Positions 8,355 through 15,372 of a stretch of DNA of 17,953 nucleotides are shown one piece after another. The stretch is from Bacteroidota bacterium. Lineage in GTDB: Bacteria; Bacteroidota; Ignavibacteria; Ignavibacteriales; Ignavibacteriaceae. The DNA lies in NCBI GenBank assembly GCA_023453665.1, contig JAEXTA010000027.1, forward strand, positions 1 through 17,953. The letters run 5' to 3'. Numbering within the stretch: the stretch's first letter is position 1; each line of letters begins with the position of its first letter. The notes beneath the pieces were generated by a model. It worked only from the letters and a program-made list of their open reading frames with translations, made no database searches and had not been told where the DNA came from. A program made the translations under genes and the position numbers.

Positions 8355-9812
8355 ATGATTAATGAAACACCCCGGGTGCGGTTTGCACCAAGCCCTACAG
8401 GCTATTTGCATGTCGGCGGACTTAGAACAGCGTTATACAATTTTTTATTTGCAAGAAAAAACAACGGAAAGTTTATTCTAAGAATTGAGGATACCGACCG
8501 TAACCGATTCGTTGAAGGGGCTGTTGATAATCTTATAAAAGCTCTGAAGTGGGCAGGACTAAACTATGATGAAGGTCCGGACAATCCGGGTAATTACGGA
8601 CCTTACATACAATCTCTGAGGCTTGACATTTACAAACAACACGCTGATGAACTCATAAAAAACAAAAAAGCTTACTACTGTTTTTGTAACCCCGAACGTC
8701 TTCAGAAATTAAGAGAAGAACAGGAAAAACAAAAACTTCCGCAGGCAAAGTATGATAAACACTGCCTTCACCTATCTATTGATGAAGTTGTAAAAAATCT
8801 AGAAGCCGGCGTTCCATACGTTGTACGATTAAATGTAGAACCGGGTATTACAATCAAGTTTGATGATATTATCCGCGGTCAAGTCGAATTTGAAAGTAAT
8901 AATGTTGACGATCAGGTCTTAATAAAAAGCGATGGTTATCCAACCTATCATCTTGCTAATGTAGTTGATGATCATCTTATGAAGATTACACATGTTATTC
9001 GCGGTGAAGAGTGGTTATCATCAACTCCAAAACACGTTTTACTTTATGATTCATTTAATTGGGAAAGACCTGCTTTTGCGCATTTGCCGTTACTGTTGAA
9101 TCCTGATAAATCAAAATTAAGTAAACGCCAGGGTGATGTTGCTGTTGAAGATTATAGAGACAAAGGATACCTGAAAGACGCCCTGATTAATTTTGTTGCA
9201 CTGTTAGGCTGGAATGCAGGCGATGATAAAGAATTTTATTATCCGGACGAGTTGATCGGAAGTTTTACACTTGAGAGAGTCAATAAATCCGGTGCTGTAT
9301 TTGACTTGCAAAAATTAAACTGGCTTAACGCAGAACACTTAAGAAAAATGAAAGATCAAGATATCCTTTCCCTCCTTAAAACTGATATCAAAAGTTCGGA
9401 ATATTCATCAAATAATTTTACGGATGATTATTTACTGCTGGTTATTCAATCAATGAAAGAAAGGGTAAGTTTTGTTAAAGAGTTTATAACTACCTGCCCG
9501 TATTTTTATAAGATGCCAGATTCTTACGAACAAAAATCAATTGAAAAAAACTGGAAAGAAGAAACACCATCACATTTACTTAAGCTTAAAGATGCTTTTG
9601 CTCAATTGGACAACCCAACCAGATCAGATTATGAACAGGCACTAACAATTGTTTCCGAAGAATTAAATGTTGGAAAAGGCAAACTCATTCATCCATTAAG
9701 ACTCGCTTTATCAGGGCAAAGCACTGGTCCGGGTATGTTTGATTTATTGTATATACTTGGTAAAACTGAAGTCTTAAAGAGAATTGATTTAATAGTTGAA
9801 AGAATTAAATAA
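8355..9812 (+). CDS. gltX: Glutamyl-tRNA synthetase
   Basis: This 485-residue class I aminoacyl-tRNA synthetase charges tRNA-Glu with glutamate in the cytoplasm. The HIGH-type motif is in APSPTGYLHVGG (residues 11-22), and the KMSKS loop reads KLSKR (254-258). FVEGAV and LRIEDTDR near the N-terminus are typical of bacterial GluRS. A zinc-site pattern C109-x-C111, then Y133-x3-C137, is present in the acceptor-binding domain, as in zinc-containing GluRS. Full length. It starts 73 bp after the hybrid kinase gene on the same strand; I see no convincing terminator or promoter in that gap. It converges on the DUF3307 gene with only 8 bp between stops. Since a separate GlnRS gene is nearby, this enzyme is probably the discriminating type that charges only tRNA-Glu (inference). 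Confidence 0.96.
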   Translation: MINETPRVRFAPSPTGYLHVGGLRTALYNFLFARKNNGKFILRIEDTDRNRFVEGAVDNLIKALKWAGLNYDEGPDNPGNYGPYIQSLRLDIYKQHADELIKNKKAYYCFCNPERLQKLREEQEKQKLPQAKYDKHCLHLSIDEVVKNLEAGVPYVVRLNVEPGITIKFDDIIRGQVEFESNNVDDQVLIKSDGYPTYHLANVVDDHLMKITHVIRGEEWLSSTPKHVLLYDSFNWERPAFAHLPLLLNPDKSKLSKRQGDVAVEDYRDKGYLKDALINFVALLGWNAGDDKEFYYPDELIGSFTLERVNKSGAVFDLQKLNWLNAEHLRKMKDQDILSLLKTDIKSSEYSSNNFTDDYLLLVIQSMKERVSFVKEFITTCPYFYKMPDSYEQKSIEKNWKEETPSHLLKLKDAFAQLDNPTRSDYEQALTIVSEELNVGKGKLIHPLRLALSGQSTGPGMFDLLYILGKTEVLKRIDLIVERIK

Positions 9813-9820
9813 TAGAATCT

Positions 9821-10579
9821 TTAACCAAGCATCTTCAAAGATTCATTAGTCAGATAGCCGACTGCTATTCCTATGGCAAAACTTATCAGGGTCCCTATCA
9901 ATACATATTCAATCATAGTTTTGTCTTTTTCATTTTTAATTTCACCATACCTTAAAATTGATTTTGCAGTAATCAGAAAGCCAATCACCGCCGGCATATC
10001 TGCAAGGAAAAGAATCAATATTATCATTCTCTCTAATTGTCCGACTAACCTTCCCGGGTTTATCTGAGCTTCGGATATTCCATCAACGTAGTCCTTAATC
10101 TGAAGTGGTTTTATTATATACGATACAAGAATGCTGCCTACTTTTGAAGTTAAAATAAATGCTGTTATTAAAAGCATAACTTTTAGATAGATGGCCCCTA
10201 AAAGCTCGTACCAGTATGTTGTATAATAACCTTCTTCTGTTATTATTTCCTGCATATAAAAAGACAATAATAAAATTATTATTATATGCGCCGCCTGGTC
10301 TGTCACAAATAGTATAATACTGTCTTTTGAAAAAGATCTTTTTACAAGATCTATGATAGTGTGCGATACAAGTATTGTTACAGGAATAATATAATCTGAC
10401 CATAATCCTGTTAATACATAACTAAGAATAGTCAGAAGCGCGATATGTTTAAAAAATACTTTATACTTTTTCTTGTTCTTAACATCATTATTACTTTGTA
10501 AAATAAAGTCTCCCGCCATATGAGCAGCTAATAATGGAAGCATAACCTGGTATAAAATATCAGTCATAACATTTGCCAT
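9821..10579 (-). CDS. DUF3307-family multi-pass membrane protein
   Basis: The preferred start gives 252 residues. The N-terminal half matches DUF3307: LLAAHMAGDFILQ near residues 15-28, then VSHTIIDLVKR and DQAAHIIIILLL. These carry the conserved His/Asp pairs embedded in hydrophobic helices. The C-terminal half adds further membrane helices, for about 7 in all, ending in a last helix after residue 225. The function of the family is not established. The reading frame is open to an ATG at 10636, but those 19 extra codons run through the palindromic repeat array, so M at 10579 (or 10567) is the more credible start; neither has a clear Shine-Dalgarno. It follows satD on the same strand with about 80 bp between, so the two probably work together or are co-regulated. 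Confidence 0.75.
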   Translation of the reverse strand: MANVMTDILYQVMLPLLAAHMAGDFILQSNNDVKNKKKYKVFFKHIALLTILSYVLTGLWSDYIIPVTILVSHTIIDLVKRSFSKDSIILFVTDQAAHIIIILLLSFYMQEIITEEGYYTTYWYELLGAIYLKVMLLITAFILTSKVGSILVSYIIKPLQIKDYVDGISEAQINPGRLVGQLERMIILILFLADMPAVIGFLITAKSILRYGEIKNEKDKTMIEYVLIGTLISFAIGIAVGYLTNESLKMLG

Positions 10580-10587
10580 TTGATTTA

Positions 10588-10652
10588 CTTGTAAAATACA
10601 TATACAAGCTTTTAAGCTTGTATTACTATTATACAAGCTTTAACACTTGTAT
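10588..10652. repeat. 29-bp tandem repeat with regularly alternating CTTGTA/TACAAG half-sites (operator-like array)
   Basis: Five 6-bp half-sites alternate in orientation: CTTGTA at 10588, TACAAG at 10603, CTTGTA at 10617, TACAAG at 10632 and CTTGTA at 10646, so start-to-start spacing is 15, 14, 15, 14 bp. Read as direct repeats, the unit is 29 bp (10588-10616 and 10617-10645, then a partial third). Read as inverted repeats, there is a palindrome at 10602-10623 with perfect 10-bp arms (ATACAAGCTT, 2-bp spacer, AAGCTTGTAT) and a second at 10631-10652 with 7-bp arms. A TATAAT on the - strand (10628-10633) lies inside the array, just upstream of the DUF3307 gene. This is the layout of a cooperative operator over a promoter; the binding protein is unknown. 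Confidence 0.7.
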
Positions 10653-10658
10653 TAACTT

Positions 10659-11336
10659 TTATTTATTTCTTAAAGACCTGGCGTAAAGTGAAACCGCTTT
10701 AATATAAAATGAAATATTTGATGAAATGATCAGCCACCCTGCTGAATCCAGATGCTGTGATACCGCCTGTTGTGTGATTCTTAGCTTGCGAGCAATTTCT
10801 TTTTGATTTTTATTCTGTAACGATAAAAGAATAATTTTGCTTTGTCTGCTTGTCCATCTCGAGGAAATGAAATCAGTATTTTCAACTATCAGGTCAATTG
10901 AATCAGGATATGAAATTTCGGTTGTTACAAATTTCAATTTTCTCCTGCCTTTTTTATCCAGGGCTTTGCCTGATATTTTATAAGCTTCACCAATTCCTAA
11001 TTCAGATGAAATAATATCCACTGTTCCAAATGATATTGACATTCTTGCATCAATACTATCTAACTGCATTTTTGCTTTAAGATATGCCCTGTAAAACAAT
11101 GCAACTGAGAGCGCCAGTTCAGGTTTTTGAATGAGAAGCTGCCAGCTATCACCTCTGAATAATTCCGGTTCATACTTAAGAACTCCCGGAAAAACTTGGG
11201 GCAGTTCAGTAGAACAACCGCGTAAAACTTTGATCAACATTTTGTGTTTATCAACAGGAAGACGCGATGATTTTACAATATCACCGGTTATAACAGAATA
11301 ATATTTTTTTGGTTTAGGCTTTGCCATACAATTCAT
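10659..11336 (-). CDS. SatD-family protein with C-terminal helix-turn-helix
   Basis: This 225-residue protein resembles the SatD family (named from Streptococcus mutans; biochemical function not established). Motifs are YSVITGDIVKSSRL (residues 13-26), LFRGDSWQLL (59-68) and ARMSISFGTVDI (97-108). The arrangement of an Asp after beta 1, a RGDSW strand and an RMSISFG strand is reminiscent of the class III nucleotidyl cyclase/GGDEF fold, but that is my inference. Residues ~176-198 (NQKEIARKLRITQQAVSQHL) form a clear helix-turn-helix, so the protein may bind DNA. It begins 14 bp after the GlnRS stop and is followed by the repeat array and the DUF3307 gene, which suggests a glnS-satD-DUF3307 transcription unit. 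An alternative start is M4 at 11327; neither has a strong ribosome-binding site. Confidence 0.72.
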   Translation of the reverse strand: MNCMAKPKPKKYYSVITGDIVKSSRLPVDKHKMLIKVLRGCSTELPQVFPGVLKYEPELFRGDSWQLLIQKPELALSVALFYRAYLKAKMQLDSIDARMSISFGTVDIISSELGIGEAYKISGKALDKKGRRKLKFVTTEISYPDSIDLIVENTDFISSRWTSRQSKIILLSLQNKNQKEIARKLRITQQAVSQHLDSAGWLIISSNISFYIKAVSLYARSLRNK

Positions 11337-11350
11337 CCGTTATTATATAA

Positions 11351-13048
11351 TTATTTTTTGCCTGCAGATTTTGCCCAGGTATCTTTAAGCGTAACAGTTC
11401 TGTTGAAAACTAATTTATCATTTGTAAAATATTTTGAATCAACACAGAAATATCCCTGTCTTTCAAACTGAAATCTGTCGCCCGGTTTGGATGTATTCAA
11501 ACAAGGTTCAAGCTTTGCATCACTAATAATCTCAAGTGAGTCATTGTTAATAAGCTCTTTATAGTCTTTATCTTTTTCAGATGAAGGATCTTCAACTGTT
11601 AAAAGTCTGTCGTACAATCTTACCTCAGCAGTAATTGCATTTGGTACCGATACCCAGTGGATTGTTCCTTTAACTTTTTTTGTACTTATTGAGCTTCCGC
11701 TTTTTGTTTCAGGGTCGTAAGAACAACGCAGTTCAATCACTGCACCATTTTTATCTTTAACTATTTCTTCGCACTTGATGATGTAAGCATACCGAAGTCT
11801 TACTTCACCACCAGGCACTAACCTATGATAACCTTTAGGAGGGTTTTCCATAAAGTCAGTTTGTTCAATATAAATCTCTTTGGTAAACGGAATTTTTCTT
11901 TGTCCCATTGTTTCATCTTCAGGATTATTGACAGCATCAAGCTCTTCAACAAAGTCCTCTGGATAATTTGTCAACACTACTTTCAATGGTTTTAAAACTG
12001 CCATTACACGTTGTGCTTTTTTGTTAAGATCTTCCCTGATTGCAAACTCAAGTAATGCTATATCAGTAAGAGCATCACGTTTTGCAACTCCGATTATCTC
12101 CGCAAAATTCTGAATTGCTTCAGGTGTATAACCTCTTCGTCTGAACCCTGAAATAGTAGGCATACGCGGATCATCCCAGCCATCTACAAGTCCCTGCTGA
12201 ACAAGTTCAAGCAGTTTACGTTTGCTCATCAATGTATAGCTCAGATTTAATCTTGCAAACTCAATCTGCTGCGGATGATAAACTCCAAGTTCATTTAAGA
12301 ACCAGTCATATAATGGTCTGTGAACTTCAAACTCGAGAGTGCATATTGAATGTGTAATGCCTTCAATTGAATCTTCAAGTCCGTGTGCCCAGTCATAAGT
12401 AGGATAGATACACCACGTTTCACCTGTGCGATGATGTGATGAATGAATTATCCTGTACATTACGGGGTCGCGTAAAAGCATATTTGGCGAACTCATATCA
12501 ATTTTTGCACGAAGGACTTTTTCACCATTCTTAAATTCACCGTTACGCATTTGCTCAAATAGTTTGAGGTTATCTTCAGCTAGGCGATTACGGTTAGGAC
12601 TTTCTTTCCCTGCTTCTGTTACAGTTCCTCTAAGTTCACGCATAGTTTCCGGATCTGAATCATCAACATAAGCTTTACCTTTTTTAATTAGTTCAACGGC
12701 ATACTGATACATTTGTTCAAAATAATCTGAAGCAAAAAATATTCTGTCCTCAAAATCACCACCGAGCCATTTAACATCTTCAATAATTGAATCGACATAT
12801 TCCTGTTCCTCTTTGACAGGGTTTGTATCATCGAAACGCAAATTAAATTTTCCTTTAAAGTCTCTTGCGATTCCATAGTTAAGGCATATAGATTTTGCAT
12901 GTCCGATATGTAAATATCCATTTGGTTCGGGTGGAAATCTTGTGTGTATTCTTCCGTTCCATTTATTTGTTTTTATATCATCTTCAATTATTTCATAAAT
13001 AAAATTTTTAGGTCTTTCTGTCAATGTTGAGCCGGATTTATCGTTCAC
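11351..13048 (-). CDS. glnS: Glutaminyl-tRNA synthetase
   Basis: This 565-residue class I synthetase charges tRNA-Gln directly with glutamine. The nucleotide-binding motif is PPEPNGYLHIGHAKS (residues 39-53, HIGH at 47-50), and the KMSKS loop reads LMSKRKL (273-279). TRFPPEPNG, RFDDTNP and YDWAHGLEDSIEGITHSICTLEF are diagnostic of GlnRS rather than GluRS. The two anticodon-binding beta-barrels fill the C-terminal part, and the length is close to the usual ~555 residues. The start is GTG (complement of CAC at 13046-13048), supported by GAGAG about 7 nt upstream; there is no better in-frame ATG. It heads a - strand cluster with satD and the DUF3307 gene and is divergent from the tRNA-Leu fragment. 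Confidence 0.96.
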   Translation of the reverse strand: MNDKSGSTLTERPKNFIYEIIEDDIKTNKWNGRIHTRFPPEPNGYLHIGHAKSICLNYGIARDFKGKFNLRFDDTNPVKEEQEYVDSIIEDVKWLGGDFEDRIFFASDYFEQMYQYAVELIKKGKAYVDDSDPETMRELRGTVTEAGKESPNRNRLAEDNLKLFEQMRNGEFKNGEKVLRAKIDMSSPNMLLRDPVMYRIIHSSHHRTGETWCIYPTYDWAHGLEDSIEGITHSICTLEFEVHRPLYDWFLNELGVYHPQQIEFARLNLSYTLMSKRKLLELVQQGLVDGWDDPRMPTISGFRRRGYTPEAIQNFAEIIGVAKRDALTDIALLEFAIREDLNKKAQRVMAVLKPLKVVLTNYPEDFVEELDAVNNPEDETMGQRKIPFTKEIYIEQTDFMENPPKGYHRLVPGGEVRLRYAYIIKCEEIVKDKNGAVIELRCSYDPETKSGSSISTKKVKGTIHWVSVPNAITAEVRLYDRLLTVEDPSSEKDKDYKELINNDSLEIISDAKLEPCLNTSKPGDRFQFERQGYFCVDSKYFTNDKLVFNRTVTLKDTWAKSAGKK

Positions 13049-13140
13049 TTTTTACTCTCGGTTTTAATTAATCAATTTTGGTTGTAAAAATATAGAAATG
13101 AGGGATGCCAATCAAAGATGTGAACAAAAGTAATTTTTAT

Positions 13141-13193
13141 TTGACAACTAACGGAAAGTTTCTTGATAATAAAATGAATTAAGTATAACTTTG
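13141..13193 (+). promoter_or_regulatory. tRNA-Leu promoter region (TTG-N20-TAACTTTG, plus a sigma70-like pair)
   Basis: TTG at 13163-13165 and TAACTTTG at 13186-13193, separated by 20 bp, match the Bacteroidota consensus TTG/TAnnTTTG. The predicted transcript would begin a few bases before the tRNA at 13212. Overlapping it is TTGACA at 13141-13146 with GATAAT at 13165-13170, an 18-bp-spaced sigma70-like pair. Because the tRNA downstream is truncated, this promoter is now positioned to transcribe into the integrase. The 310 bp between glnS and the integrase ATG otherwise hold the tRNA fragment, a near-repeat of its anticodon loop, and a 9-bp direct repeat. Confidence 0.55.
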
Positions 13194-13211
13194 CATCGCA
13201 AAAAAAGAATT

Positions 13212-13269
13212 GCCGAAGTGGCGGAATTGGTAGACGCGCTGGACTCAAAATCCAGTCTGGCTTACACCA
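13212..13269 (+). pseudogene. tRNA-Leu(CAA), 3'-truncated
   Basis: The sequence starts with a canonical tRNA-Leu acceptor 5' strand and D arm (GCCGAAG at 13212-13218, then GCGGAATTGGTAGACGCGC). A perfect 5-bp anticodon stem follows (CTGGA/TCCAG, 13239-13243 and 13251-13255) around the loop CTCAAAA, giving anticodon CAA (decodes UUG). The variable arm begins (TCTGGCTTACACC) and the tRNA match stops near 13269. There is no TTC-A T loop, no T stem, and no CTTCGGC complement to the acceptor strand in the following bases or elsewhere in the window. The gene therefore looks split by the integrated element, with its 3' half perhaps at the far end beyond 17953. It is a class II tRNA, so a long variable arm is expected, but this does not explain the missing 3' half. 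Confidence 0.75.
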
Positions 13270-13320
13270 AATGTTAGAATACCTCTCAAAATCAAATCTT
13301 TTATAGTTACAAAGAACCCA

Positions 13321-13340
13321 ACTGTAACAAGACTGTAACA
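13321..13340 (+). repeat. Direct repeat ACTGTAACA x2 upstream of the integrase
   Basis: ACTGTAACA occurs at 13321-13329 and again at 13332-13340, an 11-bp period (about one helical turn), ending 18 bp before the integrase ATG. Short direct repeats beside an integrase gene at an attachment site are typical arm-type binding sites for the integrase or excisionase. This is inferred from position and spacing only. Confidence 0.45.
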
Positions 13341-13358
13341 AACTTGAGGGAGTTTGCT

Positions 13359-14357
13359 ATGCATCTCTATAAAAGATCAAACATCTACTACATCAAATTT
13401 AAATCTGCTGATGGTTCCTGGAAAAATATTTCAACTAAAACTTCAAGTAAACAAATTGCTTTAAAGTTTCTTTCTGAGTTTGATAGAAAGGAATACGATA
13501 ATACTTCCAAGGGTACGATACCATTCAATTCATTCATCACAAAGTATCTTGAGTACTCAAAGATTCATCACTCCCCTTCTAATACTGTCAGGATTAATTA
13601 TGTTATAAAACATTTTAGTTCCATAATTCAACCAGTATTACTTTCTGATGTTAAGACTACAACACTTGAGAAATACAAATCTGTCAGGATGCAGAGTGTT
13701 AAACCGACTACAATGAACATAGAACTCCGTGCTTTGAAAGCTATGTTTAATAAAGCGGTGAGTTGGGATTTTTTAGAATCAAATCCATTTAAGAATGTGA
13801 GTATGGTCAGAGTCCAGGAGAAGTTTCCAGCTTATTTATCTGAAGTTGAGTTGGGCATTTTGCTGAAATTAAACAAACTGAAGTGGTTAAGCGATCTAAT
13901 CATTGTAGCTTTCTATACAGGTATGAGACGTAATGAATTGTTAAACTTAAGATGGCGTGATGTTTATTTGAAAGAAAAATATATTTTAGTTTCAAATACA
14001 AATGAGTTTAGTACCAAGAGCAAACGTGATAGAATAATTCCACTTATTGATAAAGTGATTATAGTTCTAAAAAAAATTCCGAATACTTCAGAGTTTGTAT
14101 TTGTGAACTCAGGGAGAAAAAAGCATTACCCGAATTATATCACACAGTGTTTCAGGGACCTGGTAAAGAAAAGTAGGATTGAAAAGAAGTTAACGTTTCA
14201 TTCTCTAAGACATTCTTGTGCATCGAATCTGGTAAGTCGTGGTGCAAGTCTTTATAATGTAATGAAGCTACTCGGTCATGGGGATTATTCTACAACACAG
14301 ATTTATGCTCACTTGGAAAAAGATACACTTTACAAAACAGTCCAGCTATTGAATTGA
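13359..14357 (+). CDS. Tyrosine recombinase/phage-type integrase
   Basis: This is a complete tyrosine-family site-specific recombinase, 332 residues from the chosen ATG. It has an N-terminal DNA-binding segment (KRSNIYYIKFKSADGSW), a SAM-like core-binding domain (about 55-150) and the catalytic domain. Catalytic residues, numbered from this ATG, are R190 in TGMRRNELL, H281-x-x-R284-H285 in HSLRH, H307 in LLGHGD, and the nucleophile Y316 in TQIYAH. All are intact, so the enzyme should be active. An upstream in-frame TTG at 13344 is possible, but AGGGAG at 13347-13352 lies 6 nt before the ATG at 13359 and decides for the latter. It sits 90 bp after the break in tRNA-Leu, which was presumably its target, and converges on the membrane-protein gene with 45 bp between. 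No excisionase gene is seen. Confidence 0.92.
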   Translation: MHLYKRSNIYYIKFKSADGSWKNISTKTSSKQIALKFLSEFDRKEYDNTSKGTIPFNSFITKYLEYSKIHHSPSNTVRINYVIKHFSSIIQPVLLSDVKTTTLEKYKSVRMQSVKPTTMNIELRALKAMFNKAVSWDFLESNPFKNVSMVRVQEKFPAYLSEVELGILLKLNKLKWLSDLIIVAFYTGMRRNELLNLRWRDVYLKEKYILVSNTNEFSTKSKRDRIIPLIDKVIIVLKKIPNTSEFVFVNSGRKKHYPNYITQCFRDLVKKSRIEKKLTFHSLRHSCASNLVSRGASLYNVMKLLGHGDYSTTQIYAHLEKDTLYKTVQLLN

Positions 14358-14402
14358 ATTAAAAAAATATTGGACTATTTATTATTAGTATTTGATTCTT
14401 GT

Positions 14403-15341
14403 CTAATATAAATTTTTACCTAAGAAATAATCATAAAAAATATGATTGTAAAAATCATTTTCTTTTTTACTGTCAATAAAAAAAGAATCATTTTTTATTT
14501 TATCATTTTTAAGTTTGATTGGACTGAAGGAAAAATCTAAATAGTACTGTTCCATTTTAGATAAATTTAGTGAGCAATCGCCAATACCTTTTTGAATTGG
14601 TGATAAAAAGGAATTGATATTATAATAGTTTATATAAAATTGTGCTAAGAATAATTTGTAAACATAGTTACTGGCTACCTCGTCATTCAAAACACATTTC
14701 TCCATTTCTCCCCTTAACAATTTTTCAAGTTTAAAATCATAGAATAAAATTGATGCAAGAAATAAAGTATTCAAAACCTGTAAGAAAATTATAATCTCTA
14801 AACTGTACAATTGCTGGATAAATGGATTTAATACCAAGAAAAAAACAGTCCCTAAAAGTAGCATTGGGATATATAGTCTATAACCAGTAATATGAAAATG
14901 TTTTTGAATTAAGAAAATTTTGCCGGTCATGATGTAAGTGATATTTATCCAAATCAATGATTGATACAATATAAGCGTCGTCAAACCATCTATATTTGTA
15001 AAATTAGATAATTCTTGAAATACTTTTAAATCTACTACTTCGAAAAAGAGCGGTATAACTAAGAATGAGACTGTGATTGAAGCTAATATGTGGAGCCGAT
15101 ATTTGCACCTAAATTTAAATTCCTTTCTTTCACTGAATATGTAAAAGGGAAAACTTGTAAAGTATACTAGACATATTAAACCTAGAAAACTTGCTGGAAT
15201 TCTTAAAAATCCTGATTCAATTTCACCTGGATATTCAACAAGGAATAACCATAAGTAGTTAAATATTGGTATTGTAATCAGAACTAATCCAATTTGCAGG
15301 AGAAGTTTTATAAATATCCTTATGATATAAAATAATTTCAT
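14403..15341 (-). CDS. Unrecognised six-helix membrane protein, third gene of the SPARTA operon
   Basis: I do not recognise this 312-residue protein. It has about six hydrophobic segments (roughly residues 9-34, 47-70, 82-102, 119-139, 155-175, 180-202). A mostly polar C-terminal domain of ~110 residues follows, rich in N, K, Y and F. There is no signal peptide cleavage site and no enzymatic motif I can name. It starts 31 bp downstream of the short Argonaute stop on the same strand with no promoter or terminator between, so it is very likely co-transcribed with that operon. No Shine-Dalgarno is visible before the ATG. It converges on the integrase gene. It could be a membrane accessory of the defence system, a separate defence or toxin gene, or unrelated element cargo; the sequence does not decide. 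Confidence 0.6.
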   Translation of the reverse strand: MKLFYIIRIFIKLLLQIGLVLITIPIFNYLWLFLVEYPGEIESGFLRIPASFLGLICLVYFTSFPFYIFSERKEFKFRCKYRLHILASITVSFLVIPLFFEVVDLKVFQELSNFTNIDGLTTLILYQSLIWINITYIMTGKIFLIQKHFHITGYRLYIPMLLLGTVFFLVLNPFIQQLYSLEIIIFLQVLNTLFLASILFYDFKLEKLLRGEMEKCVLNDEVASNYVYKLFLAQFYINYYNINSFLSPIQKGIGDCSLNLSKMEQYYLDFSFSPIKLKNDKIKNDSFFIDSKKENDFYNHIFYDYFLGKNLY

Positions 15342-15372
15342 TTAATAATTTATTATCAAAAAAAATCCTTTA

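Noticed and set aside
10095..10403. 102-codon open frame on the - strand inside the DUF3307 gene
   Set aside because: It is an alternative-frame shadow, rich in Y, N, R and C with no coherent domain, and lies wholly within a better-supported gene.
10580..10636. N-terminal extension of the DUF3307 protein to the ATG at 10636
   Set aside because: The extra 19 codons are made from the palindromic array and add a non-conserved peptide before the DUF3307 domain.
10588..10652. 29-bp repeats as a miniature CRISPR array
   Set aside because: The copies are directly abutting, with no spacers, only two and a part, and no cas genes nearby. The alternating half-sites fit an operator better.
13212..13300. 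Group I intron within tRNA-Leu explaining the missing 3' half
   Set aside because: tRNA-Leu introns sit in the anticodon loop, whereas here the whole anticodon stem-loop is contiguous; no intron core or downstream 3' exon is seen.
13072..13341. 89-codon open frame on the - strand
   Set aside because: It runs antisense through the tRNA-Leu promoter, the tRNA fragment and the direct repeats, with no ribosome-binding site or recognisable protein pattern.
13344..13358. TTG start adding five residues to the integrase
   Set aside because: The AGGGAG Shine-Dalgarno would lie inside the coding region; it is ideally spaced for the ATG at 13359.
14358..14402. Bidirectional terminator between the integrase and the membrane gene
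   Set aside because: The 45 bp are A/T rich, but I find only a 5-bp ATTAG/CTAAT inverted pair, too weak to call.
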